Assembly (NCBI RefSeq): GCF_051201035.1
Contig: NZ_JBPODR010000014.1
Span: 1-61,639 of the forward strand
Source: Thermoanaerobacterium thermosulfurigenes
Lineage (GTDB): Bacteria; Bacillota; Thermoanaerobacteria; Thermoanaerobacterales; Thermoanaerobacteraceae
Length of the DNA: 61,639 nt
Direction of reading: 5' to 3'
The position numbers and the translations under genes were made by a program. Below are positions 1 through 8,460 of the stretch, piece by piece. Below the pieces are notes generated by a model. It had not been told where the DNA came from, searched no databases, and worked only from the letters and a program-made list of their open reading frames with translations. Each line of letters opens with the position of its first letter. Within the stretch, counting starts at the first letter, position 1.

Positions 1-43
1 TGGTCTGCCCATGTTCATTTTTAATAATACTTTTCTTTTTCAT
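1..43 (-). CDS. 5' end of a possible TadE-like pilus/secretion protein (partial)
   Basis: Only the first 14 codons are in the window. An ATG at 43 follows a GGGGAG ribosome binding site 9 bases upstream. The peptide reads MKKKSIIKNEHGQT. A basic start followed by N-E-x-G-Q is how many TadE/TadG-like pseudopilin proteins begin, just before their single membrane helix, but the helix itself lies outside. The start call rests on the good Shine-Dalgarno sequence and on the structured leader and promoter-like motif upstream. The family assignment is an inference from very few residues. Confidence 0.4.
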   Translation of the reverse strand, partial: MKKKSIIKNEHGQT

Positions 44-59
44 TTGTAAATACTCCCCG

Positions 60-160
60 ATATATATTTTCTCTTATATATATCGAACATTTCGGCATTA
101 TTCTACACTCATATATAGAAAACTTTCTATGCCGTCAAAATTATTATTAGTTCGATATTA
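60..160 (-). promoter_or_regulatory. Structured 5' leader of the edge gene (nested stems)
   Basis: Between the promoter-like motif at 180-205 and the ATG at 43, nested inverted repeats are visible: ATATCGAAC (80-88) with GTTCGATAT (150-158), a perfect 9-bp stem. Inside it are CGGC(AT) (93-98) with (AT)GCCG (129-134), and a hairpin ATAGAAA/TTTCTAT (115-130). The last two compete for two bases. None of the conserved cores I know (TPP, cobalamin, c-di-GMP, SAM) is present. The remainder of the 44-358 gap is AT-rich, and I see no gene there. Confidence 0.45.
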
Positions 161-179
161 TCTATATTTGTTGATATAA

Positions 180-205
180 ATTCGACATAAAATGTTATTT
201 CCCTT
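180..205 (-). promoter_or_regulatory. Sigma-H-like promoter overlapping a Spo0A-like box
   Basis: On the minus strand GAAGGGAAA, 11 bases, then GTCGAATTT. This resembles the B. subtilis sigma-H pattern RNAGGAWWW-N11/12-RNNGAATWW with one mismatch in the -35. The -10 contains TGTCGAA, the core of a 0A box. The same motif with the same spacing occurs at 16455-16480 and 20653-20678. It would drive the structured leader and the edge gene. Confidence 0.45.
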
Positions 206-358
206 CTATATATAAAATCGTTAATTTTCTTATATTTTAAGAATATAAACCTAAATAATTTATTAAACATCAAAATTCGTTAATGATTGTTTTTAATAAG
301 TTTTGTAAATTTTATATGATATATTTAATATTTATATATCAATCTTTTTCAATAAAAT

Positions 359-1303
359 TTATTTTTTACTTTTAGATTTTACTTCATACTTATTGTTAGT
401 AAATTTTGAATTTAAGTAATCATCATTTAACACTTTTAATACTTCCCAAATATCCCTTTTATTCTTAAAATTTATTTTCTCATTAATCTCATCTAAACTA
501 AAAGCTAACTCAAACTCTTGTTTGGCGTTTCTTATATCCTCAAATGTCAAGTCTCTATAATATTCATTATTACTTATATCTATTAATTTTTTTATTTTTT
601 TAGGATCTGCTAAGCACCAATTAATAAAATCATCATTTATATCAATAATATTTAAATTTTTAATTTCTTCAAGAAATGTAATAGCATTATTTTTATATTC
701 ATCCATATAATTAAATATTTGCTCAAAATATGTTTTATTTAATATAAATATATTATTATTATAGTAAAAAGCATCAATTTTATTATCAAACAAAAATAAA
801 TCCTGAATTATTTTATTAAAATAACCATCTTTATAAAATAAACCAAATAGACCTTTTTTTGTTATAACTTTACTTTTATTATATTTTCTAAAATAAAATA
901 TATTATTATCGACTGATTCAATTCGAATACAATATGCCCATAGATACCTTAATAGCTCATCATCTATTCTAACTATATGGCTTAAATTCGATTCAATAAT
1001 ACTTCTAGTTATTTTACTAAAATTCGGCACATTCGCACTTTCTATATATTCAATTTCATTTTTATCTGAATAATAGCAAGGGTTATATTTTATAAAATCA
1101 ATATCGTCTATATTTGAAATTTCTTCTAATACACTAACAAAAATCTGTAAAAAATCATTTTTTATGCCATAATTTATTACTGTATCAAAAATTTTGTAAA
1201 TTAAATCGCTATTTTCTTTCTCTCTAGTAATTAGATAAAGATTTATTACAAGATTTCTATTTTCCTTTATTATCCCTAATAGTTTTTCTAATTCATTTTT
1301 CAT
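359..1303 (-). CDS. kwaB: Kiwa anti-phage defence protein KwaB (DUF4868)
   Basis: This 314-residue soluble protein has the DUF4868 pattern: an aromatic Y-F-R-K-Y-x-x-S-K-V segment near residue 140, then a long block in which F-D-x-K-I-D-A-F-Y-Y and I-L-N-K-x-Y-F-E alternate, ending in a lysine-rich tail. KwaB is the cytoplasmic, nucleic-acid-binding partner of the two-gene Kiwa phage-defence system, working with the membrane protein KwaA. The ATG at 1303 follows GGAGG by 9 bases. The reading frame overlaps the end of kwaA by 11 bases, so translation is likely coupled. The gene is very AT-rich compared with the core genes, as is usual for imported defence genes. Assignment is by pattern recognition. 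Confidence 0.78.
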   Translation of the reverse strand: MKNELEKLLGIIKENRNLVINLYLITREKENSDLIYKIFDTVINYGIKNDFLQIFVSVLEEISNIDDIDFIKYNPCYYSDKNEIEYIESANVPNFSKITRSIIESNLSHIVRIDDELLRYLWAYCIRIESVDNNIFYFRKYNKSKVITKKGLFGLFYKDGYFNKIIQDLFLFDNKIDAFYYNNNIFILNKTYFEQIFNYMDEYKNNAITFLEEIKNLNIIDINDDFINWCLADPKKIKKLIDISNNEYYRDLTFEDIRNAKQEFELAFSLDEINEKINFKNKRDIWEVLKVLNDDYLNSKFTNNKYEVKSKSKK

Positions 1304-1832
1304 TTAAATTGGCCTCCAAAATAACGTTATCTGCAATTTTTTCATATAATATAAATGAATTTGTTTTGCTTTTACTAATTATTTTTTTAGAAATTAATAT
1401 ATATGAATTATTATATTCATCGGTTATCTCATAAATATTATACTTTAATAAATTTAATATCGGATTCATAAAAATTAAATTTGAATTTATATATATCCAC
1501 CCTATTATAAAAAACAATATCATTATCGATAATATATCATAAATGTTACTTAATTCAAATCCTATAAAAGGAATTATATATGAAACTATATAATTTAATG
1601 TTTCATCATTTTTAGATATTACTTTTGTTATTTTTAATTGTTTAGGAGCTATTATATGATTATTTAAGATATAAAACAATATCATATTTGATAATATTAT
1701 AAAACTACTAAATAAAATTAATAAAATAATTACTTTTTTATTATTTAAACATTTAATATTTTTTAAGATAAGTATTGCGAAAAGTGGTGTATATGAACTT
1801 ATAAATAAAAATATCTTTACCCATTTTTTCAT
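1293..1832 (-). CDS. kwaA: Kiwa anti-phage defence membrane protein KwaA
   Basis: About 179 residues with four hydrophobic segments: near residues 3-24, 32-56, 82-97 and 103-124. A hydrophilic C-terminal tail follows. The membrane topology, the N-Y-I-V-S-Y-I-I-P-F segment, the Y-I-N-S-N-L-I-F-M-N-P-x-L-N-L stretch before the tail, and the position directly upstream of and overlapping kwaB match KwaA. In Kiwa this subunit sits in the inner membrane and senses infection. The ATG at 1832 is chosen over an in-frame ATG at 1841 because GAGATGG lies 5-6 bases before it and nothing like a Shine-Dalgarno precedes the upstream one. The gene is AT-rich, with the look of a transferred gene. Confidence 0.72.
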   Translation of the reverse strand: MKKWVKIFLFISSYTPLFAILILKNIKCLNNKKVIILLILFSSFIILSNMILFYILNNHIIAPKQLKITKVISKNDETLNYIVSYIIPFIGFELSNIYDILSIMILFFIIGWIYINSNLIFMNPILNLLKYNIYEITDEYNNSYILISKKIISKSKTNSFILYEKIADNVILEANLNEK

Positions 1833-1956
1833 AAATACCATCTCATTTACATAATATTTATTCGATCTATTTCAATAGCATAAACACAAAAATATCTATA
1901 AATCTTTTTATTGGTTTTAATTTCAATTAGTCCTCACTCCTCAATAGCTATATTGG

Positions 1957-2466
1957 TTAAAGTGATATACATTTGCCATTACTAAACCAGCATAATTTAT
2001 TAAGTTCTCTCTCTTTGTCCAATTTTATAAATAACCCATATTTATAATTTAAATCATAATCTTTATCTGTAAATATCATAAGCTTAAGTCTATCCATAAT
2101 TGTCGTCTTTATTATTTGATTTCTTTACCTCTATGACTAATAAATTTTGATTATTTCTCCCTCGATTATGTACAATAATATCAGGTTTAGCTAACTTATC
2201 AGCATCTATTTCTGTTATAAGTCTATCTATTTCGCATTTAAAAATTTTTTCATATTTCTTAAATGATTTTCCCTTTAATCTCTTCAGATCGTATCCATAT
2301 CTATTGTATTCACAATCAACATTATAATTAAAAATACATCTTCCAAATATATAGCAAGCCTATGTGTTATTGATTGTTCATTAACATCATGCTCTAACAA
2401 ATACCTATCATTATGGTATAGCTTATCTAAAGCATTTTTTTATTAATATCTCAATTCCTTCAATAT
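1957..2466 (-). pseudogene. Frameshifted PD-(D/E)XK nuclease-like gene
   Basis: No long reading frame spans this stretch, but joining three frames on the minus strand gives a coherent protein. One piece reads ALDKLYHNDRYLLEHDVNEQ and on to LAIYLE (about 2433-2341). The next holds NVDCEYNRYG, then P-D-I-I-V-H-N-R-G-R and V-I-E-V-K-K (about 2342-2094). The last runs from MDRLKLMIFTDKDYDLNYKY to a stop at 1957. The D...E-x-K arrangement with a P-D-I-I-V lead-in is the PD-(D/E)XK nuclease core. Breaks lie near 2342, 2098 and a run of seven A at 2435-2441. It is probably a dead restriction- or defence-type nuclease beside Kiwa. Confidence 0.62.
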
Positions 2467-2473
2467 TATAATT

Positions 2474-3598
2474 TTACACATAATATTTTTTATAAATCTC
2501 ATCCATCTCCTTTAAAACTTTGTCTATAGAGTAATCTTGAATAATTTTCCTCCCATCATCTCCCATCTTCTTTCTTAAATCTTCACTTTCAATCAAATCT
2601 TGTAAAACATCAACAGTCGCATTTACATCGTCTAAAGGCACTAAATAGCCATTTACCCCATCTCTCACTAAATCTCTATTTCCTCTTACGTCTGTTGCTA
2701 CAACTGGTTTCCCTGCAGCCATTGCCTCCATTATGCATCTTGGTAAGCCTTCTCTCATACTAGTCAAGGCAAATATGTCCGAAATATTTAATAAATCTGG
2801 TATATTATATCTAAAACCTAATAATTTAACTTTGCCGCTTAACCCATTCTCCTCTACATACTTTTTTAAGTAACATTCATATTCACCTGTCCCTACAATT
2901 AAATAATATACATTGCCAAGACTCTTTAATTTTATCAATGAATCTAATATCTGTTTATGATTTTTATTTGCATTTAATTCTGCAACAGTCAATATCACAA
3001 TATCTTTCTCATCAAAACCAAATTCCTTTCTCATTTGTTTTCGTTTATTTTCATCACTTATAGTATATTTATCAATATCCAGTCCAACACCATGAGCATA
3101 AAAAACAGCGTTACTTTTTCTTAGCTTAAATCTTTTTGCTACATTATAATCTTCATCATTCATTGTTATAAGACCATCAGTCCAATGAGCAGCTAAACGC
3201 TCCATGGTATAATAAATAAGCCAGTTCTTTATTGACGCCCCTTTGTAGAAATGAAAACCGTGAGCAGTATAAATCACAGGTTTTGTCCCTGTTATTTTTG
3301 CAGCTAAACGTCCTAAAAAAGCACCAACAGGTGTATGAACATGGATTAATGAATATTTATTTTCTCTCATTATCTTTATTAATTGATTAAGTGCTTTTAA
3401 ATTAGAAAATGAGTATGGAGATCTTTCAAAATCAATATCACAACATACAATTCCTAATTTTCTTAGTTCATCTCGTCTATTTCCCAATTTCGTCGCCACA
3501 TGAACTTCATATCCCTTTTTTTGAAAATACTGTATGAACGGAATATGAAAATTTAATGTATGTGATTCAACTGTTGCTATAAATAAAATTTTCTTCAT
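2474..3598 (-). CDS. Glycosyltransferase family 4
   Basis: 374 residues with the GT-B fold of family GT4. The N-terminal half has the acceptor-side motif H-V-H-T-P-V-G-A-F and T-A-H-G-F-H-F. The C-terminal half has the donor-binding E-G-L-P-R-C-I-M-E-A-M-A-A-G-K-P-V-V-A-T block with its E-x7-E pair. It most resembles enzymes of the EpsD/CapM sort that add one sugar to an undecaprenyl-linked repeat unit at the inner face of the membrane. The ATG at 3598 is taken because GGTGAT lies 8 bases upstream. It is the last gene of the polysaccharide operon. The sugar transferred cannot be told. Confidence 0.85.
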   Translation of the reverse strand: MKKILFIATVESHTLNFHIPFIQYFQKKGYEVHVATKLGNRRDELRKLGIVCCDIDFERSPYSFSNLKALNQLIKIMRENKYSLIHVHTPVGAFLGRLAAKITGTKPVIYTAHGFHFYKGASIKNWLIYYTMERLAAHWTDGLITMNDEDYNVAKRFKLRKSNAVFYAHGVGLDIDKYTISDENKRKQMRKEFGFDEKDIVILTVAELNANKNHKQILDSLIKLKSLGNVYYLIVGTGEYECYLKKYVEENGLSGKVKLLGFRYNIPDLLNISDIFALTSMREGLPRCIMEAMAAGKPVVATDVRGNRDLVRDGVNGYLVPLDDVNATVDVLQDLIESEDLRKKMGDDGRKIIQDYSIDKVLKEMDEIYKKYYV

Positions 3599-3652
3599 CA
3601 AATATCACCAGATTTTAATTTATTTACAAATTCAATTATTTACCACATTTTT

Positions 3653-4918
3653 TTAATTTATTTGTGTAATTTCCTGTAATTGTGCTCCTAATACGAACCA
3701 GTATAAAGCCATAGGAATATATATAGTAGGTGTTTCTGTTATTGCAACTATTGGCAATACAAGAGACATATATAAAAAAAATTCAACTTCTGTTTTTTTG
3801 ATTATAATTCTAATTCGAGTTCCACCTACAAGCATGATTAAAAAACTAACTACATAAGCAACACTTCCTTGTAACATTAATCTAACCCAATCACTATCGA
3901 TAGCATTTCCAAGAACCAATTCTGGAGAGCCAAATGTACCTAAAGGATAGATTTTTAATATTTTTAGACTTTGTTTCCAAACATCTACTCTCGTTGAAAA
4001 ATTTTTATCAGCATAAATTCCATACAAAAAAACTTCTATTGCACTTTTCAATCTATTAAAAAATTCAAAATCTATAAAATTAAATTTTATAAAAAACATT
4101 CCAGTTAGTATTGTTAAAAAAAATAAAATATAGATTCTAAAAAATTTTTAAAAACTAAATTTTTTTGGTCTTATTAGATTGATGCTTAAACTTACTATAA
4201 AAAAGAAAATCAATCCAAAAAAGCTTCCTCGAGATTGACTTAAGATAAGAGTTAAAAAGCTTAGAGCAATTAAAATAAGTTTTAAATGTCCATTTACTAA
4301 ATACAATGAAAATCCAAAAACTATTAATGCCCAAAACCCGAGTGTATTAGGATTTACAAATGTCCCAATGCTTCTTCCAAAGATCGGAGATGCATAGAGT
4401 TGTTGGGATGTTACATCCCACATATAAAAACGAAACCAAAAAATTCGTGGAATAAACCCTTTTTGATATAAAAATTGAAAGAGCGAATATAAGAATTCAA
4501 TAACTATAGCTACAAATAAATATTTCCTAAATATAAACTCCCATGCTGTTATTCGCTTGCTAACCCAATAGCCAATTATTAAAAATGATATTCCTGATAT
4601 TAAATTCAAATTGAATATAGTTCTTAAAGGATAGCTCATTAATAGAACTCCCATAATAGGAAGTAAAATCGTTAGAATAACAAAAGGACACCAATACGAA
4701 AAAAATTTGCTTCTAAATAACTTTAATGCACTACCTTTTGATTTTATAAATATGTAAAGAAACAATAAGACAGTTATCAAAGCAGGAACAGAAACTATTC
4801 CCTTTCCTCCTGTTTTAATTTTTAAAACAAATCTTTCCGCAAAAAGTACATAAAAAAACAGCCAAAATACAATAAATTTATACAGCAGATTATTGCTCTT
4901 ATTATTGCTCATAATCAC
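3653..4918 (-). pseudogene. O-antigen/polysaccharide polymerase (Wzy-like) with in-frame stop
   Basis: Two reading frames, 4148-4918 and 3653-4099, lie in the same phase and are separated by one TAA at 4148-4150. The sequence across it reads S-F-stop-K-F-F-R-I-Y-I-L-F-F-L and stays hydrophobic, so a single nonsense change (or sequencing error) interrupts a protein of about 420 residues. The N-terminal part has repeated membrane helices. Residues R-G-S-F-F-G just before the break and the loop with Y-P-L-G-T-F-G-S-P-E-L after it are typical of the O-antigen ligase/polymerase superfamily (Wzy_C). The GTG at 4918 overlaps the stop of the upstream glycosyltransferase (GTGA). If the stop is real, the polymerase is truncated before its periplasmic loop. 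Confidence 0.75.
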
Positions 4919-6021
4919 TCTCTCTTCCTTGCTATTTCTTTTAAAACTTTTTCTGTTTCTTCTGCCCTCTTATCCCAAGAATGTTCTTTTAAAACAACTT
5001 TCCTTCCTCTTTGCCCCATCTCTTTTCTCTTATTTTCGTTATCATAAAGATATTTAACCGCTTTTGCGATTTCTTCCGGACAATCCGGTGAAACTACTAT
5101 ACCGCATTGATGCTCTCTAATAATATCAGCTTGCCCTGGAAAGTCTGTAACAATAGCAGGTACCCCACAGGCTAAAATTTCATATACCTTTAATGGTGAA
5201 AGTCCTGTATTCGAACGATCGCCAAGATTATTCTTAGTGCTCAATCCAGCAACACTATTAGCTACTATTCCTGGTACTTCTTTGTAAGGTATTTTGCCAA
5301 GATATATAACTTTGTTATTTTCTCGTACTGCCTTTTCGACTTTTGGTCGTTCTACACCATCTCCCATTATTACCAGTTTTACATTTTCAGGCCACTCAGA
5401 ATTTTGGGAAGCTTCTAATATCGTATCTATCCCCTGCCATGAAGCCAGTGCACCAAAAAATACGACATAGGGTTTTCCTAATTTATACTTTGACTCAGCA
5501 TTTGGTGTAAACAAGTCAGTATTTGCTCCATTTGGGATTATATAAATATTTGAGTCTCTTAAGCTTCCAATTTCATTTATTATCCATTCTTTTAATTGAG
5601 GTGTGACCACAATTATTGCGTCAGATATTTTATACTGAACTTTAATTAACCACTTGAAGAAGCCTTTAAAATACCTTGTCCATGGCCACGCAATAAATAA
5701 ATCTTCATAAGGCCCATTAATTTCTTGAACAACTGGTAATTTTCTTAATTTAGCAATTACAGAAGTAGGAAAGGCTGCAAAGTGGGATCTTATATAAATA
5801 ATATCGTCTTTCTTTAATTTTATTAAAAGTTTAAGCTGTACAAATATAAATTCAAATAACCTTTGTAAAATACTAGGAGCAAAATCTTTTTTGCTGTAAG
5901 AAGGTTCAAAAAGTTCCACATCCCACCCTCTTTTTCTTAATCCGTTTATTATCTCATGTACATGAGCATAACTCGCCTGACCTTCTTGCGTTGCCTGTAA
6001 ACATAAATATTTTAATTTCAT
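4915..6021 (-). CDS. Glycosyltransferase family 4
   Basis: 368 residues, GT-B fold. Visible motifs are G-Q-A-S-Y-A-H-V-H-E-I in the N-terminal domain, P-N-G-A-N-T-D-L-F after the linker, and N-T-G-L-S-P-L-K-V-Y-E-I-L-A-C-G-V-P-A-I-V in the nucleotide-sugar site, with E in the usual place. It is a cytoplasmic enzyme that would extend the lipid-linked repeat unit. The start follows AAGGTGATTAGGA. Its stop overlaps the start of the polymerase gene, so the two are translationally linked. Donor and acceptor are unknown. Confidence 0.85.
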   Translation of the reverse strand: MKLKYLCLQATQEGQASYAHVHEIINGLRKRGWDVELFEPSYSKKDFAPSILQRLFEFIFVQLKLLIKLKKDDIIYIRSHFAAFPTSVIAKLRKLPVVQEINGPYEDLFIAWPWTRYFKGFFKWLIKVQYKISDAIIVVTPQLKEWIINEIGSLRDSNIYIIPNGANTDLFTPNAESKYKLGKPYVVFFGALASWQGIDTILEASQNSEWPENVKLVIMGDGVERPKVEKAVRENNKVIYLGKIPYKEVPGIVANSVAGLSTKNNLGDRSNTGLSPLKVYEILACGVPAIVTDFPGQADIIREHQCGIVVSPDCPEEIAKAVKYLYDNENKRKEMGQRGRKVVLKEHSWDKRAEETEKVLKEIARKRE

Positions 6022-6045
6022 TCCTAATCACCTTAATATTCATAT

Positions 6046-7187
6046 CTATTGTTTAATAACAGACTCATATATCTGTATAAATTTTTTAGCATGACTTATA
6101 TAACTATGATTCTCTTCTACATATTTTCTTGCGTTATACCCAATTTCTGCTCTTAACTCTTGATTCCTCTTAATGCTTTTAAGAGCTCCTGCAATTTCCT
6201 CCGGAGACTTTTGAGGAACTAAAATACCTGTTTGTCCATTTTTTACAATCTCTTTCATTCCGCCAATATTGCTACATATAACTACTTTGCCACATGCCAT
6301 CCCTTCAAGCATTGATAAGGATGTAGCCTCTTCTACATCATCAGAAGTAATAGAGGGCACAAGTATAATATCTGCAAGTTGGTAGTATTCAACAATCTGT
6401 TCATAGGGAACAGCATCCAAAACAATAGCCCTTTCATCATTACCAAGTTCATTAATGATATTTTCTTTTTCCGGTCCTCTTCCAATAAAAATCATCATGA
6501 CATCATTATCATCCATTAACTTGAGCGCTCTTGCTGCAAAAATTACTCCATTCTTTTTTACATACCTTCTCGGTACAAGTATTATATATTTGTCTGGAGA
6601 AATTCCTTTTCTTATACGCAACTCCTTTTTCTTCTCCTCACTTATTGGTTTAAAAGTTTCTGTATCAATAAAATTATAAATTACAAAAACTTTATCTTCG
6701 GGAATACCAAAACTATTTACTACATATTCCTTTAGCCTACTATCAACCGTAATAATAGCCTTAGCTCTTTCTAAAGCTATTTTTTCTATTTCCATAGCAT
6801 AATCAAAAATGTCCATTTTTTCTTTTTCATTATAATCTCCATAGTTAATAGTCTCTCTAGCAAAATACCCATGTAAAGTAAGTATAATATTGCCTTTAAT
6901 ACCAACTGCCGATACAACATCGTGGCATTTACTACTTCGTATGAGTTAAAATTTATTTTATCATAAAATTTAATCATATTATCTATCGTAAATTTGAATT
7001 GGACGTATTTATTTCTAAATTTTTTTAGAATTTTTGTTATAAAAGCTATTTTGGGAGGAACATAATAGTAAGTATCCACGTTGACCCCATTATGTTGTAA
7101 CCCTCTCTCTAAAAGAAATAAATGAACATGCTTACCCCCAGATTTTACAATATAAGGATTATCAACTGATGCTAATGCCACTTTCAT
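6046..7187 (-). pseudogene. Glycosyltransferase family 4, disrupted by one frameshift
   Basis: An N-terminal frame (from ATG 7187, MKVALASVDNPYIVKSGGKH) runs in register up to S-Y-E-V-V-N-A near 6926. The correct continuation, H-D-V-V-S-A-V-G-I-K-G-N-I-I-L-T-L-H-G-Y, lies in another frame and leads without a break into the C-terminal part (M-D-I-F-D-Y-A-M-E). That part has the GT4 block E-A-T-S-L-S-M-L-E-G-M-A-C-G. Repairing one shift near 6921-6926 restores a protein of about 380 residues. As it stands, neither half would be an active enzyme, unless the shift is a sequencing error. The Shine-Dalgarno GTGAGGA precedes the ATG. Confidence 0.78.
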
Positions 7188-7197
7188 AATTCCTCAC

Positions 7198-8430
7198 CTA
7201 CTCTCTTAAAGTTTTATTCAGTACAGATTTATATACTTCTAATTCTCTATCTATAATATTTTCCCAACTATATTGTAAAGCTCTTTCCCTAAGCTTTTCT
7301 GGCAATAAAGGACGATTTAGCAATTCTACAACGTTATTAGCAAAGATATTTACAAAATTTTCTTTTAACTCAACTACCCTCCCAAACTCCTCGCTTCCTA
7401 TAACTTCTGGTATACCCCCTGCATTACTGCCAACAGTTGGAACTCCACATGCTAGGGCTTCTAAAATTACATTGCCCCATCCTTCTTCTGTACTTGGTAA
7501 CACTAATACATCTAAGGTATTAAGCCAAATTGGTATATCGTCGTGCGGTATTCTACCTGTAAAAATAACTTCAAGATTATGTTCCTGACATTTTTTCTGG
7601 ATATAGTTATATAATTCTCCATCTCCAATCACAATAAACTTTACACTGTTATAACTTTTTTTCACTAAATTAAAAATTTCCGGAAGTAATTGAGCGTTTT
7701 TAATAGGAATTAAGTTGCCTATAAACCCTACATATTTATAATCCGTTGATAATTGCAATTTTTCCCTTATCTCAAATTTATCCATTGGAATAAACTTTCT
7801 TACATCAACACCATTCGGTATAACTATGGAATTGTTACCTTTATATCCCAAAACTGAAGCGGCTATATCTAATAATTTTTTACTTACGAAAATTGCCTTA
7901 TCGGCATGGTTTAATATTTCTAATGTACTTTTTCTAATCTCTAGATTTGCTTTTGGATATGTATGGATATCGCTTCCATGTGCAGTAACAACATAAGGTA
8001 TTCCGTATTTTTCTTTAAACAACAAAGCTATATATCCAGTGGGATAAGTAGGATGTGCGTGAATTAAGTCAAATTTCGATATAGCAATAGTATTTTCTAT
8101 TATACGAAAAAATTTTGTTTGTAGATGTTTGTAATATTTATCTTTGTCAATCAATCGAGTAAAATAATCGTAGATATTTAAGTGGTAGATTATATAATTG
8201 TAGTAGCTCATGCTTTTATTTTGATTTTTTACTCCTAAGTCAGGTGCATAAAAAGATTTATTTTTTAGCAAGTATACATATTTTGATAAAGTTGAATGTT
8301 TTACAACAGTAGCATATGCCTCGAAGTCAACCTTCCTCTCGATAATCTTTTCTATTCTCCTAGTTATAAATATACCCGCCATTGGATTTTCACTATAGGG
8401 AAATATATTGGTTAAATATAAAATTCTCAT
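7198..8430 (-). CDS. Glycosyltransferase family 4
   Basis: 410 residues. The GT4 signs are M-A-G-I-F-I-T-R-R near the N-terminus, H-A-H-P-T-Y-P-T-G-Y and T-A-H-G-S-D-I-H-T-Y in the acceptor domain, I-P-N-G-V-D-V-R-K-F at the domain hinge, and the donor-site block S-T-E-E-G-W-G-N-V-I-L-E-A-L-A-C-G-V-P-T. GAGGGATAG precedes the ATG. It is the first glycosyltransferase after the sugar-nucleotide genes. A role in adding the diacetamido-mannuronic acid residue made by the upstream genes is possible but cannot be shown. Confidence 0.85.
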   Translation of the reverse strand: MRILYLTNIFPYSENPMAGIFITRRIEKIIERKVDFEAYATVVKHSTLSKYVYLLKNKSFYAPDLGVKNQNKSMSYYNYIIYHLNIYDYFTRLIDKDKYYKHLQTKFFRIIENTIAISKFDLIHAHPTYPTGYIALLFKEKYGIPYVVTAHGSDIHTYPKANLEIRKSTLEILNHADKAIFVSKKLLDIAASVLGYKGNNSIVIPNGVDVRKFIPMDKFEIREKLQLSTDYKYVGFIGNLIPIKNAQLLPEIFNLVKKSYNSVKFIVIGDGELYNYIQKKCQEHNLEVIFTGRIPHDDIPIWLNTLDVLVLPSTEEGWGNVILEALACGVPTVGSNAGGIPEVIGSEEFGRVVELKENFVNIFANNVVELLNRPLLPEKLRERALQYSWENIIDRELEVYKSVLNKTLRE

Positions 8431-8460
8431 ATTCTATCCCTCGGTTAAACGATATAATTC

